Shown: positions 1 to 6,469 of the stretch, in pieces
How positions within the stretch are numbered: the first letter of the stretch is position 1
How the letters are laid out: each line of letters starts with the position of its first letter
Origin: Nitrososphaerota archaeon
GTDB taxonomy: Archaea > Thermoproteota > Nitrososphaeria > Nitrososphaerales > UBA183
Reading direction: 5' to 3'
Assembly: GCA_029785685.1 (NCBI GenBank)
Contig: JAFLZE010000032.1
Coordinates: forward strand, 1 to 10,694
DNA: 10,694 nt
Program-made: the position numbers and the translations under genes
Notes under the pieces: model-generated
Seen by the model: the letters and a program-made list of their open reading frames with translations, nothing else
Told to the model about the DNA's origin: nothing
Databases searched by the model: none

Positions 1-77
1 CCTTCTATACGGCGGACAGAGAAGTGGTGAAGAAGGTGCAGAAGGACTGGGTGAAGCACATCGGCGCGCTAGGAGAG
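1..77 (+). repeat. Direct repeat, left copy (vapC 3' end)
   Basis: These 77 bases match positions 619-695 with a single difference (A at 71 against G at 689). The first 70 bases are identical. The match stops at position 78, where the right copy carries the vapC stop codon and this copy continues into vapB. The offset is 618 bp, a multiple of three. The repeat is cut by the window start, so its true left end is unknown. Confidence 0.95.
1..77 (+). pseudogene. vapC: 3' end of an upstream vapC copy, stop codon lost
   Basis: Read from position 3, this stretch encodes the last 25 residues of VapC (FYTADREVVKKV to GALGE), including the final acidic residue of the PIN active site (D in TADRE). The intact copy ends in TGA at this point, but here the frame continues into GAT GGA GAG and stays open to position 698. 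The upstream toxin would therefore carry an Arg-rich tail read from the wrong frame of vapB, followed by a second complete PIN domain. The body of this copy lies outside the window. I infer that it is one end of a tandem duplication unit; a misassembly would look the same. Confidence 0.6.
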
Positions 78-78
78 G

Positions 79-288
79 ATGGAGAGGCTCAAGCACCTCA
101 ACTGGAGCGAACTGCTTCGCCGATACGTCGGCGAGGTCGTAAAGGAAGAAGAGAAGCGCCTCGCCGTCGTGAGGGACATGTCTCTCATCGAAGAGAGCGC
201 AAGGGCGATCGAGGACCTGAGGTCGAGGAGCCCCGAGGGTTGGAGCGGGGCGGAGGTGGTGATCCAGTGGCGCAGGGCGAGGCGCTAG
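79..288 (+). CDS. vapB: VapB-type antitoxin, probably 5'-truncated
   Basis: This encodes a 69-residue charged helical protein. Its C-terminus (SPEGWSGAEVVIQWRRARR) has the W-x-x-x-E-V-I-x-x-W-R pattern that archaeal VapB proteins use to hold the VapC toxin. It starts at ATG 79 with MERLKHLNWSELLRRY. In full-length relatives this segment follows a short N-terminal strand that helps form the DNA-binding ribbon-helix-helix. That strand is absent: an in-frame TAG at 70-72 blocks extension, and the sequence before it is vapC tail. The only ribosome-site candidate, AGGAG at 71-75, is 3 bases from the ATG and thus too close. The toxin-binding part looks intact, but promoter autoregulation is probably lost. 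It overlaps vapC by 22 bases. The family call is good; that the gene is still translated is uncertain. Confidence 0.7.
   Translation: MERLKHLNWSELLRRYVGEVVKEEEKRLAVVRDMSLIEESARAIEDLRSRSPEGWSGAEVVIQWRRARR
252..258 (+). promoter_or_regulatory. Ribosome binding site of vapC
   Basis: GGAGGTG lies 8 bases before GTG 267, inside the last codons of vapB. It is the strongest Shine-Dalgarno match at this locus. It fixes the vapC start at 267 rather than at the much earlier GTG 24 of the same open frame. Confidence 0.7.
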
Positions 289-698
289 TCGTCGTCGACG
301 CGTCCGTGGCCGTGAAGTGGTTCACGCGCGAGGAGTTCAGCGACAGCGCGGCCAGGCTCCTGGCGATGCACAGGGAGGGCAAGGTAAGTCTGGCGTCGCC
401 GTACCTGCTCACGTACGAGGTCGCCAACGCCCTCCGCTACAACCCCGGCTTCGGGATCCAGGACGTCAAGAGGGCGGTGAGGGCCCTCGAGGGCCTCCAG
501 GTGTCGCTCTTCCCTCCGGCCGGGGAGCTGATGGACATCTCCGCCGAGGTCGCATTCACCCACGGGCTGTCCTTCTACGACTCGACCTACGTCGCGCTTG
601 CTATGGCCACGAAATCGACCTTCTATACGGCGGACAGAGAAGTGGTGAAGAAGGTGCAGAAGGACTGGGTGAAGCACATCGGCGCGCTGGGAGAGTGA
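267..698 (+). CDS. vapC: VapC family PIN-domain toxin ribonuclease
   Basis: This is a 143-residue PIN-domain protein, the expected length for VapC toxins, which cut tRNA, rRNA or mRNA with Mg2+ and are held inactive by VapB. The four acidic active-site positions are visible: D11 (VVVDAS), E51 (TYEVANAL), D105 (FYDSTYVALA) and D123 (TADRE). The GTG start at 267 is chosen because GGAGGTG lies 8 bases upstream and the protein then begins directly at the first PIN strand. It overlaps the vapB end by 22 bases, the usual coupled arrangement. The same frame is open back to the window start, so a longer product fused to an upstream vapC copy is possible on paper. The toxin looks complete and active, although its antitoxin has lost its N-terminus. 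Confidence 0.9.
   Translation: MAQGEALVVVDASVAVKWFTREEFSDSAARLLAMHREGKVSLASPYLLTYEVANALRYNPGFGIQDVKRAVRALEGLQVSLFPPAGELMDISAEVAFTHGLSFYDSTYVALAMATKSTFYTADREVVKKVQKDWVKHIGALGE
619..695 (+). repeat. Direct repeat, right copy (vapC 3' end)
   Basis: This is the right copy of the repeat at 1-77. It covers the last 25 codons of vapC up to, but not including, the TGA stop at 696-698. Past this point the two copies differ completely, so this marks the right edge of the duplicated unit. Confidence 0.95.
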
Positions 699-824
699 GC
701 TGCCCGTGGCCAAAGCCTGTGGACTCTGCTCCGAGCTGGGTCGCAGTCTCGCGCCCTCTGAACTCGCGCTCATGCCCTTTCGCAAAGGATGGGCCTAACC
801 ACCGGCCGAGAGCTGGGCACCCTC

Positions 825-848
825 CTGAAAGCCGAAACGGGCTTTCGG
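825..848. repeat. Small inverted repeat (hairpin)
   Basis: GAAAGCC (827-833) pairs with GGCTTTC (840-846) around a 6-base loop. A T-G pair and a C-G pair extend the stem to 9 bp. It lies 130 bases after the vapC stop. No T-run follows on either strand, so a terminator role is not supported. Confidence 0.5.
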
Positions 849-1143
849 ATGGATGCCGCCGTCGCCTTCATCACCGTCATGGGCGGTCGTTTCCTCAGTC
901 GTCTACGTCGTGGCCTTCCTCGCCCATTTACTGCCGGAGAAGCTGCAGTGGGTTACATGCTTCCTCTGAAATCGAGTTCCTACCGCCAGCAGACTAGCCG
1001 TGCCAGATCCTTCTCCACCCGGCGGCGGGTTGTGCAAAGCGGGGTGGTGCCCGCGTGCTCCCCATCACGTCGGATTTCCTGAGCTTAACCTGACGCGAAT
1101 CTCTCGACAGCCAGCAAGGCAGTCAGCCCAGCGGTCAGCAGGA

Positions 1144-1152
1144 CATAGATAT
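1144..1152 (+). promoter_or_regulatory. Possible TATA box of the rml operon
   Basis: CATAGATAT is the most AT-rich string before rmlB. It is centred about 35 bases upstream of ATG 1183. An archaeal box A there would place the transcript start near 1173-1176, leaving a leader of under 10 bases, so the Shine-Dalgarno string at 1172-1179 would fall partly outside the mRNA. The match to consensus is weak. Confidence 0.25.
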
Positions 1153-1182
1153 CAGGGGATAGGTCAGGAGTGGGGAGGGCAG

Positions 1183-2184
1183 ATGAGACTCCTCGTGACG
1201 GGCGGCCTGGGCTTCATTGGCAGCAACTTCATCGCCGGCGCCCTTCGGCGGGAGGACGTCGACAAGGTGGTGAACATTGACAACCTGTCATTCGGGGCGA
1301 ACAGAATGAGTCTCAAACAATACGAACGCCACCCAACATACAATTTTGTGCGAGGCGACATAAACGACACACGACTACTGTGCCGCTATCTCGACGAAAC
1401 GGACGTCATGTTGAATTTCGCGGCAGAGACGCACGTCGACAGGAGCATTTCTGACCCTCGGGATTTCGTCAGGTCCAACGTACTAGGCGTCTATTCAATC
1501 CTAGAGTCCTTGAGGAAGGCAAAGGATGATGTCAAACTGATTCATGTCGGAACCGACGAGGAGTATGGGGACATCGTGCATGGTTCATTCAAGGAGGAGG
1601 ATAGGCTTATCCCATCTTCCCCCTACGCCGCATCGAAGGCCGCCGCGAGCATGCTGATCCGTGCTTATCACCGGACCTACGGCCTGAAGGCAATCATTAC
1701 CCGGTGCACGAACAACTTCGGCCCCCATCAGTCCCCTGAGAAGCTCGTGCCCAAGACGATAATTAGGGCGGGGTTCGGCCTCAAGATTCCTCTCTACGGA
1801 AAGGGGAGGAACATCAGAGACTGGGTCTATGTCAAAGACCACTGCGAAGCAATAGACGCTGTCCTGCGGAAAGGGAAATCTGGGCAAGTCTACAACATCA
1901 GCTCGGGCGTCGAGCTTGAGAACTTTGAAGTCGTCTCAGCCATCTTGGAACTGCTCGGGAAACCGTTGAGCTTGATTGAACACGTCGAGGACAGACCAGG
2001 GCACGACCTTAGATATAGCCTCGACAGCTCGAAGATAAGAAACCAGCTAAGCTGGAAGCCGAAACACTCCTTCCGCAGAGCTCTTGCAAAGACAGTAGAA
2101 TGGTATCTGAAGAACGAAAACTGGTGGAAGCCTCTTACTGATGAAAGAGTCCTGCATCCGACCCCTTGGAAACTGAGCTGGTGA
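1183..2184 (+). CDS. rmlB: dTDP-glucose 4,6-dehydratase
   Basis: This is the second enzyme of dTDP-L-rhamnose synthesis. It converts dTDP-glucose to dTDP-4-keto-6-deoxyglucose with bound NAD+ in the cytoplasm. The 333-residue protein has the normal family length and is a short-chain dehydrogenase. It has the glycine-rich nucleotide motif GGLGFIGSN (7-15), the T124-D125-E126 triad of 4,6-dehydratases (GTDEEYGD), and the Y148-x-x-x-K152 pair (PYAASK). The TRCTNNFGPHQ and GRNIRDWVYVKDH substrate-side motifs are also present. ATG 1183 starts directly at the first strand and is preceded by GGGGAGGG at 1172-1179, so the open frame back to 1000 is not used. It is first in the rmlBDCA operon, and its stop overlaps the ribosome site of rmlD. 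Confidence 0.95.
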   Translation: MRLLVTGGLGFIGSNFIAGALRREDVDKVVNIDNLSFGANRMSLKQYERHPTYNFVRGDINDTRLLCRYLDETDVMLNFAAETHVDRSISDPRDFVRSNVLGVYSILESLRKAKDDVKLIHVGTDEEYGDIVHGSFKEEDRLIPSSPYAASKAAASMLIRAYHRTYGLKAIITRCTNNFGPHQSPEKLVPKTIIRAGFGLKIPLYGKGRNIRDWVYVKDHCEAIDAVLRKGKSGQVYNISSGVELENFEVVSAILELLGKPLSLIEHVEDRPGHDLRYSLDSSKIRNQLSWKPKHSFRRALAKTVEWYLKNENWWKPLTDERVLHPTPWKLSW

Positions 2185-2189
2185 CCCGC

Positions 2190-3083
2190 ATGAAGCTTGT
2201 TATCACTGGTGCTGGTGGCCTTCTTGGTTCGGCGCTCCTAAAGAGCGCGAAAGAGTACGAAGTGTATTCTTTCTACAATCAGCACCCGCCCGCTTCTGGC
2301 TCTCTCGTCCACGTCGACCTCCAAAATCAGGATCGGCTTACAGACGCGCTGCGAAGGGTCAAGCCTGACGTCATAGTTCACGCCGCAGCCCTTACAGACA
2401 TCGACAGGTGCGAAAGAGAACGCGACCTGGCCACAGCTGTGAACTACGAGGCGACAAATACGATTGCCAAATGCGCCCGTGATTTAGGCGCATACCTTGT
2501 CTACGTGAGCACAGACTACGTGTTCGATGGTGAAAAGGGAATGTACAGAGAAGACGACGAGCCCGCGCCAATCAATTTCTACGGTCAGACGAAGCTGATG
2601 GGAGAGCAAGCAGTCGGTGAGCTGTTATCAGCATGTCTGATAACCCGGGCAAGCGTAATCTACGGTTCGACCCCCTCTTCCGGGAAGGTCAACTTCGCGC
2701 TGTGGGTACTTGGCGCTCTGAAGGAAGGCAAACAAGTCGCTGTGGCCGCGGATCAGTTCGTCTCGCCCACCCTGAACACAAACCTGGGAGAGATGATAAT
2801 GGAGTGTGTTGAGAAGAGGTCGACCGGCGTCCTTCACCTTTCAGGGGCAAGCAGGCTGAGCAGGTTCGACTTCGCAAGAAAGCTGTGCAAGACATGGTCA
2901 TTGAATCAATCTCTCATAAATCCCGTCGAGATGAGGAAGATGAACTGGCTCGCTTCGAGGCCGAAGGACAGTTCTCTCGATGTGACGAAAGCCGGAGCCT
3001 TCCTCAGAACAGGACCCACTTCGATTAAGGAGTCATTGCATACGTTGAAGGAGGAGTTTGATTCTAGGGAGGGAACGGGGTAG
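2190..3083 (+). CDS. rmlD: dTDP-4-dehydrorhamnose reductase
   Basis: This is the last step of the pathway: NAD(P)H-dependent reduction of dTDP-4-keto-L-rhamnose to dTDP-L-rhamnose. The 297-residue protein has the usual RmlD length. Its visible motifs are the N-terminal nucleotide-binding loop TGAGGLLGS (6-14), HAAALTDIDRCE (64-75), the S107-T108-D109 segment in STDYVFDG, and the catalytic Y131-x-x-x-K135 in YGQTKLMGE. ATG 2190 is preferred because GGTGA at 2180-2184 lies 5 bases upstream and the protein then starts at MKLVITG. A GTG at 2181, overlapping the rmlB stop, would add three residues and cannot be excluded. Its stop TAG shares one base with the GTG start of rmlC, so translation is probably coupled. 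Confidence 0.93.
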   Translation: MKLVITGAGGLLGSALLKSAKEYEVYSFYNQHPPASGSLVHVDLQNQDRLTDALRRVKPDVIVHAAALTDIDRCERERDLATAVNYEATNTIAKCARDLGAYLVYVSTDYVFDGEKGMYREDDEPAPINFYGQTKLMGEQAVGELLSACLITRASVIYGSTPSSGKVNFALWVLGALKEGKQVAVAADQFVSPTLNTNLGEMIMECVEKRSTGVLHLSGASRLSRFDFARKLCKTWSLNQSLINPVEMRKMNWLASRPKDSSLDVTKAGAFLRTGPTSIKESLHTLKEEFDSREGTG

Positions 3084-3640
3084 TGTCCTTTACATTCGAG
3101 ACAACCTCCCTGACGGGGTTGATTCTCGTCAAGCCCAAAGTCTCCGAGGACAATCGTGGCTTCTTCATGGAGACCTTCACTAGAACCGAGTTCAGTCATG
3201 CAGGTGTGAACATTGAGATATTCCAGATCAACCACAGCAGGTCTGCACGCGGGGTGCTCAGGGGCCTTCACTTTCAGGGTCATCCCTACGAGCAGGCAAA
3301 GCTTGTTCGCTGTGTCAGGGGAGAGGTATTTGATGTCGCAGCTGACATCAGGCCGGATTCACGGAGTTTTGGGGGGTACTATTCGATCAACCTCTCGGAA
3401 TCGAACAGGCTGATGCTCTACATTCCAAGTGGCTTCGCCCACGGGTTCCTTGCTCTGAGCGACCCTGCCGAGGTCGAGTACGCTGTTGACAATCCCTATG
3501 CACCTGACCACGAAGGCGGGATAGTGTGGAATGACCCAGACTTGATGATAAGGTGGCCCATCCGGAACCCCGTGCTCTCGGAAAGAGACAGGAAATGGCC
3601 AAGACTGAGAGAGATAAAAGACTCTATGCACATGCCGTAG
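3083..3640 (+). CDS. rmlC: dTDP-4-dehydrorhamnose 3,5-epimerase
   Basis: This enzyme epimerises C3 and C5 of dTDP-4-keto-6-deoxyglucose, the third step towards dTDP-L-rhamnose. The 185-residue cupin has the expected length. It shows the family landmarks at their usual places: H63 (VLRGLHFQ) as catalytic base, K73 (QAKLVRC), H120 (SGFAHGF), Y133 (VEYAVDN) as the acid, the APDHEGGIVWNDP block (140-152), and D169 of the SERD segment, which pairs with H63. GTG 3083 overlaps the rmlD stop by one base and has GGGAGGG (3067-3073) 9 bases upstream. It is the third gene of the operon, followed by a 54-base gap before rmlA. Confidence 0.95.
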   Translation: MSFTFETTSLTGLILVKPKVSEDNRGFFMETFTRTEFSHAGVNIEIFQINHSRSARGVLRGLHFQGHPYEQAKLVRCVRGEVFDVAADIRPDSRSFGGYYSINLSESNRLMLYIPSGFAHGFLALSDPAEVEYAVDNPYAPDHEGGIVWNDPDLMIRWPIRNPVLSERDRKWPRLREIKDSMHMP

Positions 3641-3694
3641 CCCGCATATGATTTCGGAGGGCCTTAATCGACTACATTCGTGGGAGACGCTGTC

Positions 3695-4762
3695 ATGAAG
3701 GGCCTCCTCCTCGCGGGCGGCCACGGCACACGGCTCCGTCCTCTCACATATACGGGCAACAAACACCTTCTTCCGATTGCCAACAAGCCCATGCTCCTCT
3801 ACGGCCTCGAGCACCTGAAGAGCGCCGGAATCGGAGAGGTTGCCGTAATTCTGGGGCCGATAAAGGAAGGTGTGGAAGAGACGCTCGGGGATGGCTCCTC
3901 GTTCGGAATAAAGATAACATACGTCGACCAGCCCGAGCCAAAGGGGCTTGCCCACGCAGTACTAATCTCTGAAGACTTCATGGCGGGCGAACCCTTCGTG
4001 ATGTACCTCGGTGACAACCTACTCAAGCAAGGCGTGCAGGATTTCGTACGGGCTTTCGATAGGGATGGCGCAGATTGTGTAGTCGGCGTCTCGCCAGTCA
4101 AAGACCCCTCGCGATTTGGAATCGCAGAAATTGATGAAGGAAAACTGGTGCGATTGGTCGAAAAACCAAAAGAGCCCAAGAGCAATCTTGCCCTAATCGG
4201 GGTCTATGTCTTCGGTCCGGCCATTTTCGACTCTGTGAAGAAAATCAAGCCGAGCTGGAGGAACGAACTCGAGATAACTGATGCGATTCAGAGGTTGCTC
4301 GACGAGGGAAGAAGGGTGCGGGTCCAGAAGGTCAATGGCTGGTGGAAGGACACGGGAAGGCCGGAGGACCTTCTTGAAGCTAATCAATTGGTCCTGTCCG
4401 ATCTAGAGGGGAATGTCGAAGGTGAGGTCTCCGAGGACGCCCAGGTAACGGGCAGAGTCGCTATAGGCAAGGACTCCAAGGTGCTTGAGGGTTCGAGAAT
4501 TCGCGGACCTGTGATAATAGGCAAGAACTGCTTGATAGGGCCAAACGTCTACGTCGGCCCGTACACATCGGTGGGCGATGAATGCCTGCTCAAGGACACG
4601 GAGGTGGAAAACAGCATAGTGATGAACGGCTCAAGAATCGAAAGCGGCAAGAAGATAGTTGACAGCTTGATAGGAAGTCATTCGACGATTTTGAACAGCG
4701 ACGCGACCCTGCCCAAGGGACAGAAGCTAATTGTGGGCGAGAGGTCTGTCCTACAGATTTAG
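3695..4762 (+). CDS. rmlA: Glucose-1-phosphate thymidylyltransferase, long form
   Basis: This enzyme joins dTTP and glucose-1-phosphate to give dTDP-glucose, the committed first step of the rhamnose pathway. The N-terminal nucleotidyltransferase domain (about 1-235) has LAGGHGTRLRPLT (6-18), the K31 in IANKP, LGDN in the metal site, VEKPKEP, and WWKDTGRPED. From about residue 240 the protein turns into hexapeptide repeats of a left-handed beta-helix (VIIGKNCLIGPNVYVGPYTSVG). This makes it the 355-residue long type, as in archaea and actinobacterial StrD-like enzymes, and not the roughly 290-residue RmlA of enterobacteria. ATG 3695 has GGGAG (3682-3686) 8 bases upstream; GTG 3680 is an alternative without support. 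It is the last gene of the rml operon. Although probably specific for dTTP, a related sugar-1-phosphate specificity is possible. Confidence 0.93.
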   Translation: MKGLLLAGGHGTRLRPLTYTGNKHLLPIANKPMLLYGLEHLKSAGIGEVAVILGPIKEGVEETLGDGSSFGIKITYVDQPEPKGLAHAVLISEDFMAGEPFVMYLGDNLLKQGVQDFVRAFDRDGADCVVGVSPVKDPSRFGIAEIDEGKLVRLVEKPKEPKSNLALIGVYVFGPAIFDSVKKIKPSWRNELEITDAIQRLLDEGRRVRVQKVNGWWKDTGRPEDLLEANQLVLSDLEGNVEGEVSEDAQVTGRVAIGKDSKVLEGSRIRGPVIIGKNCLIGPNVYVGPYTSVGDECLLKDTEVENSIVMNGSRIESGKKIVDSLIGSHSTILNSDATLPKGQKLIVGERSVLQI

Positions 4763-5368
4763 ACCCTGTCCCAAAAATGCGTCGATTGCCAGGATCCCTT
4801 AATTCGCTGGGTGGCGCGCTTCCCGCCCCGCCTCGACACGGAAGGTGGATGAAACACCGCAAGGCAGCTGCCGACCATCAGGCGCATCCCAGACGAGGTC
4901 TAGTCAGAGATGGCACCGCCTCTGAGAGAGGAGAAAAAGCCTGATACGCGCGTGGGTGGGGCCTTCGCGTATCTGTCGAGCGATGACCCCATTTGTAGGC
5001 ATCTGCTCACACCGCGACGGCCGCAGGGCGACGGACGAAGGAAAGCGCCTCCGGCCGTCTAGGCGTCCTGCTGCTTATGCGTGGTTGGTCTTCAGTCATC
5101 CTACAGAGGCTATAAGAGGCACATCCTGACGCGAGCCAATTCCAGGCCTCCCAGGTGCGCCCTCGAACGCACTTTCCAGCCTTCACGAATTCTCTTCATG
5201 AGCGGCGTTTGTGGATTCGTATTCCATATTCCGGCGGGACTTCAACGGGACCGAGAGGGCTGAACCACGCGTCCAAATTCCAGTGACCAGAGGAGACTGG
5301 CGCTTGCTGTTGGTGTCGCCAGTGGTAGGTCCCGGTTACTGCATGAGCAATTGCAGGTCTAGCCGGCT
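4763..5368. other. 606-bp gap without a convincing gene
   Basis: The gap lies between the stop of rmlA and the stop of the minus-strand glycosyltransferase. Short frames on both strands have no recognisable motifs; the longest is 5081-5263 plus, 60 residues. An 8-bp inverted repeat (GACGGCCG 5016-5023, CGGCCGTC 5052-5059) is the only clear structure. The string at 4763-4777 (GACCCTGTCCCAAAA, starting one base after the rmlA stop begins) resembles the outer end of some insertion sequences, but no partner end or transposase is present. No T-rich terminator was seen. It may be decayed sequence. Confidence 0.55.
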
Positions 5369-6280
5369 TCAGGGAGGCCTGTATTCTTCCCTATCGCTCG
5401 GTCCTTGTTTGAAGCCAATTCCGTCTTTGAAGCCCCGGAAGAGCCCCTTCAGTTCGGGCAGCCCGATTTCGTGCCTCCTTTTCACGATACGGATCAGTGT
5501 CGTCAGCGGCAACGAAAAAGCGAGCCCAACGAGTTGCGCTATTTTTCTCTGATTTCTTAGTAGCAGAAACAGGTTTCGTGTCATGTAGTATTGCTTTATC
5601 CCTGGGAATCTCATCGAAGTGGACGATGATGCATGTCTGACGAAAGTCTCGGTAAGGCACGACACCAGGTGACCGGCATCCTTCACCCTGATGGATAAAT
5701 CGATATCTTCGACGTACATAAAATACCGTTCATCCATGAAGCCGACTTCTTTCAGCGTTTCAGCCCTGACCATCGAGGCCACCAAAGGTGCGAAATCGAC
5801 ACGCGGGGAAGTCCCGCAAACATCCTCAAATCTCTTGCCGTTGGCGTTATGGAGAGACAAGCCAAACCAGCCGTTGAACCGGTCTCCCGCGCTTTCGACA
5901 GAGCCAGAATGATCGAGAACCACGGGACAAAGCAGACCCACCTTAGGTCTCTTGACCATCTCTGCGACCATCTTGCTCACACACCCCCTTTCTAACAAGA
6001 CGTCGTCGTTCATGAAGAGTATGAAGTTGAATCCTCTGGAAAGCGCTAGCCTGGCTCCCACATTGCATGCTGAAGCGAATCCGAGATTGGACCCTGTGTT
6101 GACGAACTCAGACGTAGCTCCTTCCCGCACCACCTCTCTTCGTTTCTGCCGACCGTTATTGATAGCCAGAACGAAGAGATTCCTGTAGGAAGAATTTAGG
6201 ACCTCGTGGGCGGAAGAGAGAATTCCGTTCCCGTTCTCATATCCAACTATCACAGCGCATACAGAGGGCTCGCCTTCCAA
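5369..6280 (-). CDS. Family 2 glycosyltransferase, rhamnosyltransferase-like
   Basis: This encodes a 303-residue GT-A fold enzyme that would move a sugar from a nucleotide donor to a growing glycan at the cytoplasmic membrane face. Visible landmarks are the first strand VCAVIVGYENGN (7-18), NNG (41-43), GSNLGFASACNVG (63-75), the donor/metal motif N91-D92-D93 (FILFMNDDVL), and the acidic pair E191-D192 in MYVEDIDLSIRVKDAGH. A C-terminal segment (GIKQYYMTRN, 228-236) followed by a hydrophobic helix is typical of WbbL/RfbF-type rhamnosyltransferases. With a rhamnose operon next door, dTDP-rhamnose is the likely donor, by inference. The only in-frame start that keeps the first strand is TTG 6280. 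It has no Shine-Dalgarno but an AT-rich box about 24 bases upstream, so a leaderless transcript is plausible. It is divergent from the next gene. Confidence 0.87.
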   Translation of the reverse strand: MEGEPSVCAVIVGYENGNGILSSAHEVLNSSYRNLFVLAINNGRQKRREVVREGATSEFVNTGSNLGFASACNVGARLALSRGFNFILFMNDDVLLERGCVSKMVAEMVKRPKVGLLCPVVLDHSGSVESAGDRFNGWFGLSLHNANGKRFEDVCGTSPRVDFAPLVASMVRAETLKEVGFMDERYFMYVEDIDLSIRVKDAGHLVSCLTETFVRHASSSTSMRFPGIKQYYMTRNLFLLLRNQRKIAQLVGLAFSLPLTTLIRIVKRRHEIGLPELKGLFRGFKDGIGFKQGPSDREEYRPP

Positions 6281-6289
6281 CGGTGGAGG

Positions 6290-6308
6290 TTTATACGGGG
6301 TTTATTTG
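6290..6308. promoter_or_regulatory. AT-rich patch, possible divergent archaeal promoter
   Basis: The patch lies between the two divergent glycosyltransferases. On the minus strand, AAATAAA (6307-6301) is centred 24 bases before the TTG start at 6280, close to the spacing of a TATA box serving a leaderless mRNA. On the plus strand, TTTATA (6290-6295) is a good box A match, but it would give the plus-strand gene a leader of roughly 150 bases. Confidence 0.3.
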
Positions 6309-6469
6309 AAGTGAGGAATACGTCCGCGTCAAGAGAGACAAATCGACTTGTCCCAACTACGGAACCCTTTAGCTCGTGCTTTGGACGTTCGATTCCAGCA
6401 AGAGTCCCTTGCAAAATTTCGTTTCGAATTGTCGAAGAGCGCTGGCTCCACTAGGTCGAGGTAAGCTAA

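Larger units (their letters stand above)
699..1182. other. 484-bp gap without a convincing gene
   Basis: This gap lies between vapC and rmlB. The long frames here are shadows with Arg/Ser/Pro-rich, low-quality translations. One small frame, 853-969 (ATG to TGA, 38 residues), contains a hydrophobic run (WAVVSSVVYVVAFLAHLL) but has no good ribosome site and nothing to support it. A hairpin lies at 825-848 and a TATA-like string at 1144-1152. I see no tRNA, CRISPR or transposase signature. Confidence 0.6.

Noticed and set aside
24..266. GTG 24 as the start of a 224-residue VapC
   Set aside because: The first 81 codons are the tail of another vapC copy plus vapB in the wrong frame. GTG 267 has a strong ribosome site and gives a normal-length VapC. 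The open frame is reported only as a finding.
285..785. 166-residue minus-strand frame opposite vapC
   Set aside because: It is an antisense shadow caused by the codon bias of vapC, with no domain pattern.
317..997. 226-residue plus-strand frame overlapping vapC
   Set aside because: It is a shadow of vapC in another frame, with an Arg/Pro/Gly-rich translation that extends into the spacer and has no family motifs.
789..1082. 97-residue plus-strand frame in the spacer before rmlB
   Set aside because: It has a Ser/Arg-rich translation, no ribosome site and no recognisable motif.
5016..5059. Inverted repeat GACGGCCG/CGGCCGTC as a terminator or attachment site
   Set aside because: Only 8 bp pair, with 28 bases between the arms, in GC-rich sequence. 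There is no T-run and no integrase nearby, so chance is likely.
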